This document shows positions 26,724 to 35,736 of a DNA stretch of 64,000 bases, piece after piece. Source of the DNA: Pseudoalteromonas caenipelagi. Its GTDB lineage: Bacteria > Pseudomonadota > Gammaproteobacteria > Enterobacterales > Alteromonadaceae. The notes beneath the pieces are model-generated. The model saw only the letters and a list, made by a program, of their open reading frames with translations, made no database searches and had not been told where the DNA came from. A program made the position numbers and the translations under genes. Where the stretch lies: the NCBI RefSeq assembly GCF_013140855.1, contig NZ_JABBPG010000012.1, forward strand, positions 48,667 to 112,666. The letters run 5' to 3'. Position 1 is the stretch's first letter. Each line of letters starts with the position of its first letter.

Positions 26724-29309
26724 GTGGACTCGTTAGTTGAACAAATCGAACGTGGCACCCTGTGGCAATTTCCGGGCGGTGTGCACCCACCTGAACAAAA
26801 GTCGCTGTCAAACCAGCACCCCATTGCACGACTTCCTTTGCCAAGTAAAATTGTGTTGCCACTTAAACAGCATATCGGTGCCAATGGCCAGTTGCTAGTA
26901 AATAAAGGGGATAAAGTGCTTAAAGGGCAAGCACTGACAAAGCCAAGTGCTAATTGGTCATTACCAATACATGCCCCAACTTCGGGTGAAGTGCTTGATA
27001 TCACCCCCGCCCCTTCAGCTCACCCATCGGCGCTACCTGAGTTGAGTATTATCATGGCTCCCGATGGTGAAGATAGCTGGTGTGAACTGCACCCTGTTGC
27101 TGACTTATCAAGTCTAACTCACGCCCAACTCATTGATATTTTGCATAATGCAGGAATAGCGGGCATGGGTGGCGCAGGTTTTCCTACTTATATCAAAGCC
27201 GATAGCCATCAACCCATTGAGTACTTGATTGTCAATGGCGTGGAGTGTGAGCCCTATATCACCGCTGATGATTTATTAATGCAAACGCATGCCAAAGAGA
27301 TTGTGCAAGGCATTGAAGTGATGCAGCATTTGCTAAAGCCTCAGCGTATTATAGTTGGTATTGAAGATAACAAGCCACAAGCTATAGCCGCAATGAAACA
27401 GGCATGTGAGCATAACGACGCAATTTTAGTGCGCGCTATACCTACTAAATATCCATCTGGCGGTGAAAAGCAACTTATTCGCGTGCTTACCTCAAAAGAA
27501 GTACCTAGCGGTGGTATTCCTGCCGATATCGGCGTGCTCGTACAAAACGTAGGAACCCTGTTTGCTGTTAGTGAGGCGATTTACAAAGGTAAGCCGCTCA
27601 TTGAGCGAGTTGTAACTGTCACAGGTAATACCATTCACAAAGCGCAAAATGTATGGGCACTGATTGGCACCGAGATCAAACATTTACTTGATTGTCAGGG
27701 CTTTACGCCAGTACCTGAACAGCGTGTTGTAATGGGTGGCCCGATGATGGGCTTTACATTACCAACTGTGCGGATTCCTGTGGTAAAAACCACCAACTGC
27801 ATTTTAGCGCCTGATAACCAAGAGCTTGCGCAGCCCGGCGATGAAAAAGCCTGTATTCGCTGTAGTGCTTGCGCTGATGCCTGCCCACAAACTTTATTGC
27901 CGCAACAGCTTCAGTGGTTTGCCAAAGCAAAAGATTTTGACAAGCTAGAACAGTACAACCTGTTCGACTGTATAGAATGTGGAGCTTGCTCTTATGTATG
28001 TCCAAGCGAGATCCCCTTAGTTCAATATTATCGTGTAGCAAAAGCTGAGATCCGTGAACAAAAACTCGACCAAATTAAAGCTGAGCGCGCCAAAGAACGT
28101 TTTGAAGCGCGTAAAGAGCGCTTGGAGCGAGACCAACAAGAAAGACAAAACCGACATAAACGCTCATCGGCCAAAGCGGTTAAACCGGATGCTGAAAAAG
28201 CAAAAGTTGCAGATGCCCTTGAAAGAGTAAAGCAAAAACAAGGCGACAAATCAGCTGTACAAGCAGCCATTGAACGCGCTAAAGCGAAAAAAGCCGCCGA
28301 TGGTTCAATTGAACCCGACAACAGCGAAGTCGCTCAGGAGCGCGCAAAGCGCAAAGAACAAGCTCGTCTATATAAAGAGCAAAAACAAAGCGCTCAAGAT
28401 ACCGAGCAAACGGCTGATGATAAAAAAGATGCGGTAGCTGCTGCTATTGCCCGCGCTAAAGCCAAAAAAGCGGCGCAGCAAGCTGAAAAAGCAACGCCTG
28501 ATGAGCAGCCGAACACTGATGATGCCAAGCCAGAACCACGCAAAGCCGCCGTAGCCGCTGCGATTGCTCGTGCTAAAGCGAAAAAGGCTGCTCAGCAAGC
28601 TGAAGAAACCCCATCGGATACCGCTGCAGAACCTGCACAAGCTCAAACGGATGAACAAAGCGATCCACGCAAAGCCGCCGTAGCCGCTGCGATTGCTCGT
28701 GCTAAAGCGAAAAAAGCTGCTCAGCAAGCTGAAGAAACACCGTCGGATACCACTGCAGAACCTACGCAAGTTCAAACGGATGAACAAAGCGATCCGCGTA
28801 AAGCCGCGGTGGCCGCTGCAATTGCTCGTGCTAAAGCCAAAAAGGCCGCTAAGCAAGCTGAAGAAAGGCCGTCGGATACCGCTGCAGAACCTGCACAAGC
28901 TCAAACGGATGAACAAAGCGATCCGCGTAAAGCCGCGGTGGCCGCTGCAATTGCCCGTGCTAAAGCGAAAAAAGCTGCTCAGCAAGCTGAAGAAACACCG
29001 TCGGATACCGCTGCAGAACCTGCGCAAGTTCAAACGGATGAACAAAGCGATCCGCGTAAAGCCGCGGTGGCCGCTGCAATTGCCCGTGCCAAAGCCAAAA
29101 AGGCCGCTAAGCAGGAAGAAGAAAACGCACAAGATGCAGACTCAACCGCTGCGCCAGCAGAGCAACCAAAACCAGCTGACAATAATGACACAAGTGAGAA
29201 TGCTCCACTAACGCCTGAGCAAAAACGCCAAGCTGCCATAAAAGCGGCCGTTGCAAAAGCGAAAGCCAAAAAACAAGCTAAAGAACAAGAAGGAAATGAC
29301 CCGTCATGA
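26724..29309 (+). CDS. rnfC: Electron transport complex subunit RnfC with long repeat tail
   Basis: Peripheral cytoplasmic NADH-oxidising, FMN-binding subunit of Rnf, 861 residues. Translation starts at GTG 26724 after an AAGAGG site. Residues about 1-440 are the conserved core: the flavin/NADH loop GMGGAGFPTYIK, VNGVECEPYITAD, and two 4Fe-4S motifs, CIRCSACADACPQT and CIECGACSYVCPSE. The rest, about 440-861, is charged helix: first Arg/Glu-rich (ERFEARKERLERDQQER), then tandem 43-residue modules beginning RKAAVAAAIARAKAKKAA, then a degenerate copy at the end. Such tails occur on gammaproteobacterial RnfC, but repeat number varies. The stop overlaps rnfD by four bases (ATGA). Confidence 0.96.
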   Translation: MDSLVEQIERGTLWQFPGGVHPPEQKSLSNQHPIARLPLPSKIVLPLKQHIGANGQLLVNKGDKVLKGQALTKPSANWSLPIHAPTSGEVLDITPAPSAHPSALPELSIIMAPDGEDSWCELHPVADLSSLTHAQLIDILHNAGIAGMGGAGFPTYIKADSHQPIEYLIVNGVECEPYITADDLLMQTHAKEIVQGIEVMQHLLKPQRIIVGIEDNKPQAIAAMKQACEHNDAILVRAIPTKYPSGGEKQLIRVLTSKEVPSGGIPADIGVLVQNVGTLFAVSEAIYKGKPLIERVVTVTGNTIHKAQNVWALIGTEIKHLLDCQGFTPVPEQRVVMGGPMMGFTLPTVRIPVVKTTNCILAPDNQELAQPGDEKACIRCSACADACPQTLLPQQLQWFAKAKDFDKLEQYNLFDCIECGACSYVCPSEIPLVQYYRVAKAEIREQKLDQIKAERAKERFEARKERLERDQQERQNRHKRSSAKAVKPDAEKAKVADALERVKQKQGDKSAVQAAIERAKAKKAADGSIEPDNSEVAQERAKRKEQARLYKEQKQSAQDTEQTADDKKDAVAAAIARAKAKKAAQQAEKATPDEQPNTDDAKPEPRKAAVAAAIARAKAKKAAQQAEETPSDTAAEPAQAQTDEQSDPRKAAVAAAIARAKAKKAAQQAEETPSDTTAEPTQVQTDEQSDPRKAAVAAAIARAKAKKAAKQAEERPSDTAAEPAQAQTDEQSDPRKAAVAAAIARAKAKKAAQQAEETPSDTAAEPAQVQTDEQSDPRKAAVAAAIARAKAKKAAKQEEENAQDADSTAAPAEQPKPADNNDTSENAPLTPEQKRQAAIKAAVAKAKAKKQAKEQEGNDPS
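28539..29111 (+). repeat. Tandem 129-bp repeats inside rnfC
   Basis: Four full in-frame units start at 28539, 28668, 28797 and 28926 and a partial fifth at 29055. Each encodes a basic Ala-rich helix followed by an acidic linker such as TAAEPAQAQTDEQSDP. Units differ at scattered bases (codons CGC/CGT, GCT/GCC), so they are not a recent clonal expansion alone. Confidence 0.93.
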
Positions 29310-30364
29310 AACTAACCATGGCCTCATCGCCCCATAATCACAGCCATAAAAATGTCAGCAAGTTGATGCTTAGTGTCATTGCGGCCTGTATTCCGGGCAT
29401 TATTGCTCAATGCTACTTTTTTGGTTTTGGCGTTATCGTGCAGCTTTTTATTGCGCTTATCACCGCCAGCGCCAGCGAAGCCGTTATGCTAAAACTGCGA
29501 AATCGCCCTATTTGGACTAGCTTAAGCGATGGCAGTGCTTGGCTAACCGCTGTTTTGCTTGCGGTTAGCATTCCGCCTTTAGCACCATGGTGGGTGGTGG
29601 TTATTGGTACTATCTTTGCGATTGCCATGGTAAAGCAGCTTTATGGAGGCCTTGGCTTTAACGTGTTCAATCCAGCCATGGCAGCCTATGTGCTGCTGTT
29701 GATCTCATTCCCTGTGCAAATGACCAGCTGGAACGCGCCAAGTGAATTACTTGCCCAGCCAATCAGTGTCGCAGACACACTTTCTTTGGTTTTCTTCGCT
29801 GAGAATGGCGCTGGACAAAATCTCATTAGCACGATGACGGGAGTTGATGGCACGACAATGGCCACGCCGCTAGATACTGTAAAAACTGCAGTATCACAAA
29901 ACCTCACGGTCACTGAGGCCATGTCAGCGGTACAGTTTGGTGAGTATGCTGGTATTGGTTGGATGTGGGTTAATCTTGCCTTTTTAGCTGGCGGGTTATT
30001 CCTGTTAAAAGCCAAAGTGATCAATTGGCATATCCCAGTTGCTATGTTGGGCGCCCTCGCCTTGTGCGCTGCTATTGGTTTTATTATCGCCCCAGGAAGC
30101 CACGGCGGTAGTATTTTTCACCTACTCAGTGGTGCAACCATGTTGGGAGCTTTTTTTATTGCCACCGATCCGGTATCAGCATCTACCACTAATCAAGGTA
30201 GGTTAATTTACGGTGCTTGCATTGGTGTACTGGTGTATGTCATCCGTAATTATGGTGGCTACCCAGATGCGGTGGCATTTGCCGTACTGATTATGAATAT
30301 GGCAGTGCCCCTAATTGACCATTATACCCAACCTAGAACCTACGGACATGGAGCAGCAAAATGA
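29306..30364 (+). CDS. rnfD: Electron transport complex subunit RnfD
   Basis: Membrane subunit of Rnf, 352 residues with multiple helices, homologous to NqrB. It carries covalently attached FMN on a threonine; the matching motif here is DGTTMATPL near residue 190. The conserved GFNVFNPAMAAYVLL and GATMLGAFFIATDPVSA blocks are present. The ATG overlaps the rnfC stop, and the gene ends in an ATGA overlap with rnfG, so the whole operon is translationally coupled. Confidence 0.96.
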   Translation: MKLTMASSPHNHSHKNVSKLMLSVIAACIPGIIAQCYFFGFGVIVQLFIALITASASEAVMLKLRNRPIWTSLSDGSAWLTAVLLAVSIPPLAPWWVVVIGTIFAIAMVKQLYGGLGFNVFNPAMAAYVLLLISFPVQMTSWNAPSELLAQPISVADTLSLVFFAENGAGQNLISTMTGVDGTTMATPLDTVKTAVSQNLTVTEAMSAVQFGEYAGIGWMWVNLAFLAGGLFLLKAKVINWHIPVAMLGALALCAAIGFIIAPGSHGGSIFHLLSGATMLGAFFIATDPVSASTTNQGRLIYGACIGVLVYVIRNYGGYPDAVAFAVLIMNMAVPLIDHYTQPRTYGHGAAK

Positions 30365-30999
30365 TAGCGCAATCTATGTATCGCAATGGTGCGATTTTAA
30401 TGGCATTTGCTTTAGCAACCACAGGCTCCGTTGCACTGGTTCAATCACTAACAGCAGAACGTATAGCGATACAAGAAAAACAGCACTTAATGCAATTACT
30501 TGGGCAAGTGCTCAATGCCGATGAGCATGATAACCTGCTGTATTTAGACTGTACCACCAGCAACGCGCCAGAGCTTGGCCCCGGTGGTCCACACATTATT
30601 TACCGTGCCAGCAAAGCGGGTAAACCTTCAGCTTTACTGGTACGCCACGTTACACCTAAAGGCTATAGTGGCAATATCGATATTTTAACCGCGGTTAAGG
30701 CGGATGGTAGCATTGCTGGTGTGCGTGTAACACGCCATGAAGAAACACCAGGCCTCGGCGATAAAGTAGAATTAGCCAAGTCAGATTGGATCACCACATT
30801 CAATGGCATGACAATCAGTGAGGCAAACGTTAAACAGTTTGCTGTGAAAAAGGATGGCGGCCAAATTGACCAATTCACGGGGGCTACAATCACACCAAGA
30901 GCTGTGGTTAACTCAGTAAAACAAGCCGTTATGTACACTCAGAAAAACTTTAACACCTTTTTTTCAGGTGAGAACACCTGTAATGGAGCGTCGCAATGA
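30361..30999 (+). CDS. rnfG: Electron transport complex subunit RnfG
   Basis: Periplasm-facing flavoprotein subunit of Rnf, 212 residues, homologous to NqrC. One N-terminal membrane helix (GAILMAFALATTGSVALVQ) anchors the FMN-binding domain. The covalent flavin site is the Thr of DQFTGATITPRAVV near residue 178. HEETPGLGDKVE is the other typical block. It overlaps rnfD at its start and rnfE at its end by four bases each. Confidence 0.96.
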   Translation: MIAQSMYRNGAILMAFALATTGSVALVQSLTAERIAIQEKQHLMQLLGQVLNADEHDNLLYLDCTTSNAPELGPGGPHIIYRASKAGKPSALLVRHVTPKGYSGNIDILTAVKADGSIAGVRVTRHEETPGLGDKVELAKSDWITTFNGMTISEANVKQFAVKKDGGQIDQFTGATITPRAVVNSVKQAVMYTQKNFNTFFSGENTCNGASQ

Positions 31000-31694
31000 G
31001 CCAATTCAAAGCCCTATTAAAAGAAGGTATGTGGGCAAATAACCCGGCGCTAGTACAGTTATTGGGCTTATGCCCTTTACTTGCAGTAACAAGTACCATC
31101 ACTAATGCGCTCGGCTTAGGCCTTGCGACCCTGCTGGTGTTAGTTGGTTCTAACGTAACTGTATCTGTGGTGCGTGATTGGGTGCCTAAAGATATTCGTA
31201 TTCCAGTATTTGTTATGATCATCGCCGCATTTGTAACCATCATACAACTGCTGATGAACGCCTATACATTTGGCTTATATCAATCGCTCGGTATTTTTAT
31301 TCCATTAATCGTCACCAACTGTGCCATTATCGGCCGCGCTGAAGCGTTTGCCTCTAAAAATAATGCGCTTTTAAGTGCGTGGGATGGCGTCATGATGGGC
31401 TTAGGTTTTGCCATTGTGCTAGTTGTATTGGGTACCATGCGCGAGCTGATAGGCCAAGGTACGCTATTTGATGGCGCAGATCTGTTATTGGGTCCGTGGG
31501 CTGCCAGCTTACGTGTTGAAATATTTGAATTTGATAGCCAATTTTTGGTCGCAATATTACCGCCGGGTGCATTCTTAGGTTTGGGGCTACTGATCGCTGC
31601 TAAAAACGTAATTGATGCACAAATTAAGGCCAAAGCCGTGCCCAGTGACCAACCAGAAAAAGCGCCACGCGCCCGTGTTACCAGCTTAACCTAG
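30996..31694 (+). CDS. rnfE: Electron transport complex subunit RnfE
   Basis: Integral membrane subunit of Rnf, 232 residues and six helices, the pseudo-twofold partner of RnfA. The paired motifs NPALVQLLGLCPLLAVTS and LIVTNCAIIGRAEAFA correspond to those of RnfA and hold the intramembrane cluster Cys. The C-terminus is a short polar tail. It starts four bases inside rnfG and is followed after 17 bases by nth, the classical rnf-nth arrangement. Confidence 0.96.
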   Translation: MSQFKALLKEGMWANNPALVQLLGLCPLLAVTSTITNALGLGLATLLVLVGSNVTVSVVRDWVPKDIRIPVFVMIIAAFVTIIQLLMNAYTFGLYQSLGIFIPLIVTNCAIIGRAEAFASKNNALLSAWDGVMMGLGFAIVLVVLGTMRELIGQGTLFDGADLLLGPWAASLRVEIFEFDSQFLVAILPPGAFLGLGLLIAAKNVIDAQIKAKAVPSDQPEKAPRARVTSLT

Positions 31695-31711
31695 AATAAA
31701 AAGAAACCGTT

Positions 31712-32347
31712 ATGAACAAACAAAAACGAATTGAAATACTCACCCGTCTGCGCGACGACAATCCGCACCCAGAAACTGAGCTTGAGTACTCATCGCCGTT
31801 TGAGTTGTTAGTAGCCGTGACCTTGTCTGCACAGGCGACCGATGTTGGTGTGAACAAAGCCACGCGCAAACTGTTTCCGGTAGCCAATACCCCACAAGGT
31901 ATTTTAGATCTTGGTCTTGAGGGCTTACGTGATTACATCAAAACCATTGGCTTGTTTAACTCAAAAGCCAATAACGTGTACAAAATGTGCCAAATTCTGG
32001 TAGACAAACACAACAGCGAAGTACCCGAAAACCGTGAGGCTCTAGAAGCCCTACCCGGTGTAGGCCGTAAAACCGCTAATGTAGTATTAAATACCGCTTT
32101 TGGCTGGCCCACCATTGCCGTCGACACCCATATCTTCCGCGTTTCAAACCGCACCAAGTTCGCCATGGGCAAGGACGTGGTTGCGGTAGAACAAAAGCTG
32201 GAAAAGGTGGTACCGAAAGAGTTCAAGGTAGACGTCCACCACTGGCTGATCCTTCATGGTCGTTATGTGTGTACGGCACGCAAACCTAAGTGTGGTTCAT
32301 GTTTGATTGAAGACTTGTGCGAGTTTAAAGATAAGACTGACATCTAA
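31712..32347 (+). CDS. nth: Endonuclease III
   Basis: Base-excision repair glycosylase/AP lyase for oxidised pyrimidines, 211 residues, exactly the size of E. coli Nth. The helix-hairpin-helix LPGVGRKTANVV contains the catalytic Lys, the catalytic Asp is in AVDTHIFRVSNR, and the C-terminal 4Fe-4S loop is CTARKPKCGSCLIEDLC. Last gene of the rnf operon. Its final roughly 230 bases recur as two broken copies downstream (33488-33727 and 35355-35590), so this locus has repeatedly recombined at the nth 3' end. The gene itself is intact. Confidence 0.97.
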   Translation: MNKQKRIEILTRLRDDNPHPETELEYSSPFELLVAVTLSAQATDVGVNKATRKLFPVANTPQGILDLGLEGLRDYIKTIGLFNSKANNVYKMCQILVDKHNSEVPENREALEALPGVGRKTANVVLNTAFGWPTIAVDTHIFRVSNRTKFAMGKDVVAVEQKLEKVVPKEFKVDVHHWLILHGRYVCTARKPKCGSCLIEDLCEFKDKTDI

Positions 32348-32362
32348 TATTTGGCTTAAAAA

Positions 32363-33004
32363 ATGAACGATAGTCTGATTTCTATTTGGAGTGCAAACTT
32401 TAATGCCGCAACATCGACAGTTGTCATTCCAGATGGTTGCCGCGATTTAATAGTCAAAACGTTGGGCAATGAAAAACCAAATTGGTTAGTGTCACCTCTA
32501 TACGATCGACCCGAACTTGTTCAGATAGAAGCAAGCTGCAATTATATTGGGTTTCGTTTAAGCCCCGGAGCAGAAATTAAAGAGCGTGAATTATTAGACT
32601 ACATTGAAACAAAACAACTTCATGTTGAAGATGTGAAAGATTTTATAAGTGACTTTATTTCTACCGAACGCTCGATTGAAGAAGCACTATCGTGTTTTGC
32701 CAGTGAGATGGGTTCGGTAAAACAAGTTTCTGCTCAACTTGGGGTCAGTACCAGAACTTTGCAGCGACTGGTTTTAAGTAAAACCCAAAGAACGCCCAGC
32801 TATTGGTTGCAATTAGCCAGGATTAGAAAAGCTGCCAGAAGTTTAAGCCAAGGTGTATACCTAGTTGACGTTGCGGAAAACTTCGGCTTTGCTGATCAGT
32901 CTCATATGAATAGAGAGTTTCAGCGCTGGTTTGCGTTAACACCAGTACAGGTATTAAATTCTCCAGCTATTATCAGGCAGCTAAATGACAAAGGCTATGC
33001 CTGA
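32363..33004 (+). CDS. AraC-family transcriptional regulator
   Basis: DNA-binding regulator of 213 residues. The N-terminal half (VVIPDGCRDLIVK, YIGFRLSPGAEI) resembles the DUF6597-like sensory region common in short AraC proteins. The C-terminal helix-turn-helix pair is at about 115-200 (VKQVSAQLGVSTRTLQRLVL, then VDVAENFGFADQSHMNREFQ). It begins 15 bases after nth without a clear ribosome site and overlaps the convergent VOC gene by ten bases at its end. This gene and the VOC gene form the first cargo block between nth and its first broken copy. Confidence 0.82.
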   Translation: MNDSLISIWSANFNAATSTVVIPDGCRDLIVKTLGNEKPNWLVSPLYDRPELVQIEASCNYIGFRLSPGAEIKERELLDYIETKQLHVEDVKDFISDFISTERSIEEALSCFASEMGSVKQVSAQLGVSTRTLQRLVLSKTQRTPSYWLQLARIRKAARSLSQGVYLVDVAENFGFADQSHMNREFQRWFALTPVQVLNSPAIIRQLNDKGYA

Positions 33005-33384
33005 GAAGCTACAGGCGTACAGATTTCAACTAAAAAGCCATTGTTCTCAGTTACATAAGCTATTGTCTGACCCCATGGCATATCCGTAGCGTCTTGCACG
33101 AGTGAGGCCCCCGCCTCCAGTGCTTTAGACAGTGCCGTCTTTACATTATCAGTTTCAAAAGCTATCTCAAACGTGGGGGCTTTTAAGTTAGGTTTAGCAG
33201 GATTTTTTCCTAGTTCTTTCATGAGCTTGATAGAGGAAAATGAAAGTGTCGTACTGCCCGTCTCTAATTCCCCATACTCTCCACTCTCATGGAGCATTTT
33301 CTTTTTAAGGCCAAATGCTTTTTCATAGAAACTGAATGTTTCAACAACATCATCAACATAAAGTATCGTGTATTTAAATTTCAA
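32995..33384 (-). CDS. VOC-superfamily (glyoxalase-like) protein
   Basis: Small metal-dependent-fold protein of 129 residues made of two beta-alpha-beta-beta-beta modules (YTILYVDDVVETFSFYEKAF, then FEIAFETDNVKTALSKALEA, ending NNGFLVEICTPV). Members act as glyoxalases, dioxygenases or antibiotic-binding proteins; here the function is unknown. The start is a TTG at 33384 with a very strong GGAGG site seven bases upstream, which decides it over any ATG. It is convergent with the AraC regulator, which could respond to the same compound; that is inference. Confidence 0.78.
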   Translation of the reverse strand: MKFKYTILYVDDVVETFSFYEKAFGLKKKMLHESGEYGELETGSTTLSFSSIKLMKELGKNPAKPNLKAPTFEIAFETDNVKTALSKALEAGASLVQDATDMPWGQTIAYVTENNGFLVEICTPVASQA

Positions 33385-33487
33385 GGCGTTGCCTCCTCAT
33401 TGGTTAAAGTCTGAAGAAGGTTATAGATCGATAATCAATATGTCTTGAACAATTGCGACAATACTTGAATTAAATGATTTACCACGA

Positions 33488-33727
33488 CAATACCGTAATC
33501 GGCTGGCCCACCATAGCCGTCGACACCCATACCTTGGGTGTAACAAACCGCACTAAATTTGCCATGGGTAAAGATGTAGTCAAAGTCGAAAAAAGCTCAA
33601 AAAGGTTGTGCCTAAAGAATTTAAAGTGAATGTTCAACATGGCCGCTATGTGTGTACCGCACGTAAACCCAAGTGCGGCTCATGTATGATTGAAGACTTG
33701 TGTGAGTTGAAAGGCAAAACCGAATAA
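33488..33727 (+). pseudogene. nth: Broken copy 1 of the nth 3' end
   Basis: Starting near AATACCG and GGCTGGCCCACC (33501), the sequence follows the last third of nth to a stop at 33725-33727 and the next bases TAATATTT, also seen after nth. It has lost one base in the AAAAAAGCTC region (frame break) and about 15 bases before GGCCGCTATGTGTGTAC. The Fe-S loop codons (CTARKPKCGSCMIEDLC) remain. Sequence differs from resident nth at many third positions, so it is not a recent duplicate. Confidence 0.85.
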
Positions 33728-33781
33728 TATTTTGAGTTTATTCAATTAATGCTTTTGCTGATTATATCCCTCAATAGGGTT

Positions 33782-34651
33782 TTAAGTTTTTTGGGCTAAT
33801 GAAGAAAACTCCTTTACACCTTTCCTCCAATAGGCAAACGCGACAACTGTGGCTACCAACGCTAATACAGCTCCAAATTCATCAATGTAATAACTTGAGT
33901 TTTCGTTTGTAATGGTAATAGGCGTAAATACTTTTTGAATAAATATATTAGAAGCCCCATGATACATAACGGCTGTCCAGACACTGTCTGTTTTTAACCG
34001 GATATAAGCCATGATAGTTCCGCTAGAAATAATGAATAACGTAAAGAAAAATAGTTGATAGTAAATCGATGTGTCGCCATTCCCATACAAACCTAAAAAG
34101 ATCAACGGCCAATGAAACGCAGACCAGAGTATGCCACTCACTAACACGACCCCAGTAAATGATGTGATTTTAGAAAGCTCAGAAACTAATAGCCCTCTCC
34201 ATCCTATTTCTTCTCCTAAAATAGACGGAATTGACATGATGAAGCTGATACATGCAACTAAAAACAAATGAAAAAGAAATATACTTAAATCATTCCATTC
34301 GCTTAAGTTATAACTTTGCTTTTTGTCCGCTAAGAATTCACTGTTGTATAAGTCGCCGCCCCCCAAAGACCAAATAAGTAAATAAGCCACTGACGCAATA
34401 GCAAAGGGTATCAGATAGCTTTTCCATTGCACTTTCCAACTTCCCCACTTCCAACCTAGTTCAGATAAGCTTTTCTTTCTAACTAAACAAGTTAAAACCG
34501 TAGCTGCTCCTACTGACAACATTAGGGGCGTTGCTTGCCCCATTCTAAATATCAGCCAAAATCCTAGGAAGTAAAAAGCAATAACGAAGGCCAAAAATGT
34601 TGAGAGCGTGATATAAGTGTCTTTAGTAGAATTCATATTAGGCTTTCTCAT
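33782..34651 (-). CDS. CPBP-family intramembrane metalloprotease
   Basis: Polytopic membrane protein of 289 residues of the CPBP/CAAX-protease family. The glutamate-glutamate-arginine motif is in LGEEIGWRGLL, the first His in SAFHWPLIF, and a further conserved segment in MYHGASNIF. About eight hydrophobic helices. Bacterial members include bacteriocin self-immunity proteins and unknown proteases. The ATG at 34651 lies 14 bases inside the upstream MarR gene; an internal ATG at 34636 is an alternative. With the MarR gene it forms the second cargo block, between the two broken nth copies. Confidence 0.82.
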   Translation of the reverse strand: MRKPNMNSTKDTYITLSTFLAFVIAFYFLGFWLIFRMGQATPLMLSVGAATVLTCLVRKKSLSELGWKWGSWKVQWKSYLIPFAIASVAYLLIWSLGGGDLYNSEFLADKKQSYNLSEWNDLSIFLFHLFLVACISFIMSIPSILGEEIGWRGLLVSELSKITSFTGVVLVSGILWSAFHWPLIFLGLYGNGDTSIYYQLFFFTLFIISSGTIMAYIRLKTDSVWTAVMYHGASNIFIQKVFTPITITNENSSYYIDEFGAVLALVATVVAFAYWRKGVKEFSSLAQKT

Positions 34652-35174
34652 CTTTTTTTAAAGCAACTCGTTGCTTATAGGACTGTAAGTGTTCAGGAAA
34701 ACGCTTACCAAAAGGTTTGTTTTGAAGTGCTGTTATGGCTGAATTCAGAACACTTTGAATATCTACACCTATTTCGTCAGATAAGTCTTTGAATGCTTGC
34801 GCAGCATCCAAACAATACAAATTTAGTATCTCAGATTTTTCTTGCCCTTTAGGCGTCAAGTGATACAAGGTTCTTCGCTTGTCATTATCATCTTTTATGC
34901 CTTCAACTAATTTTAACTTGAGCATTATTTTTAACCGCTGAGAAGCCAACTGATGCGACAAATTCAGTCCTTGGGAAATTTGCATTATAGATGCGCTCTC
35001 TACGTTAGATAAAAACAACAATGTAGATGAAGCAAAAACAGGAAAACCCATTTCTTTTTCGGTATATAACTCTTCCGACTGGCTTTGTATAAGACAATGT
35101 AAATCAAAAACAGACTTTGCCATAAAAGCATAATTCGATCTTATTTGATTACTAAAATGTGATTCTTTAGTCAT
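34638..35174 (-). CDS. MarR-family transcriptional regulator
   Basis: Winged-helix regulator of about 178 residues from the ATG at 35174 (MTKESHFSNQIRSNYAFM); an upstream extension to 35213 is possible but less family-like. The HTH is at about 60-85 (MQISQGLNLSHQLASQRLKI) followed by the wing KDDNDKRRTLYHLTPKG. MarR proteins usually repress neighbouring transport or detoxification genes in response to small ligands; here the coupled gene is the CPBP protease, which it overlaps by 14 bases. An imperfect inverted repeat GGAAC...GTTCC upstream (about 35262-35302) could be an operator, with low certainty. Confidence 0.78.
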   Translation of the reverse strand: MTKESHFSNQIRSNYAFMAKSVFDLHCLIQSQSEELYTEKEMGFPVFASSTLLFLSNVESASIMQISQGLNLSHQLASQRLKIMLKLKLVEGIKDDNDKRRTLYHLTPKGQEKSEILNLYCLDAAQAFKDLSDEIGVDIQSVLNSAITALQNKPFGKRFPEHLQSYKQRVALKKDEKA

Positions 35175-35354
35175 GAATTTTATTCTCTTATTCACACCAT
35201 AAAATATCCGCAACTACTTGCGAAAGCCATTGCCAATACTAGGTAGACATTACACATCATGCAAGGAACTATTTGTAACATTATTTAAATTCATAACGTT
35301 CCATACTGCCTCAAATATGCCAACATGAGGAACACTTCAATATCTAACTTTATT

Positions 35355-35590
35355 ATCTTTTGTCTGGCCCACCACAGCCGTCGATACGCATATCTTTCGC
35401 GTATCAAACCCCACTAATTTGCTATGGGTAAAGACGTGTTTGCCGTTGAAGAAAAACTTGAGCAAGTAGTACCAAAAGAGTTTAAAGTCGATGTACATCA
35501 ATGGTTTATTTTACATGACCGTTATGTGTGTACGGCACGCAAACCTAAATGCGACGCATGCTTGATTGAAGACTTGTGTGAGTTTAAGCC
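35355..35590 (+). pseudogene. nth: Broken copy 2 of the nth 3' end
   Basis: From TGTCTGGCCCACC (about 35361) the sequence follows nth through the Asp and Fe-S regions to GAGTTTAA at about 35588, after which homology stops without the nth stop codon. One base is missing near CCCCACTAATTTG, breaking the frame. The open part (MGKDVFAVEEKLEQVVPKEF ... CDACLIEDLCEF) continues into unrelated codons to 35705. It differs from both the resident gene and copy 1. It has no 5' part, so no active enzyme can result. Confidence 0.85.
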
Positions 35591-35736
35591 AACATTTAAA
35601 TACCCATATAGCGTCTATATTGTTGGTCAAATGGTAACTTTGCAGTATCCTTTTAGTGAGTATGAACTCACTCAATGTAACTCCTTAGGTGTTGAGCTGG
35701 TTTAACTGCCCAATCATAAATAATTAGAGGAAAATA

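Noticed and set aside
28539..29111. CRISPR-like array
   Set aside because: The repeats are 129 bp, contiguous, in frame and protein coding, without unique spacers.
28368..29132. Long minus-strand open frame rich in Phe, Ser and Arg, and a plus-strand frame at 28693-29211
   Set aside because: Both are shadows of the tandem repeats in rnfC; repetition keeps alternative frames open.
35424..35705. Functional short Nth-like protein
   Set aside because: Lacks the helix-hairpin-helix and catalytic Lys and runs into unrelated sequence, so it is scored as a pseudogene fragment.
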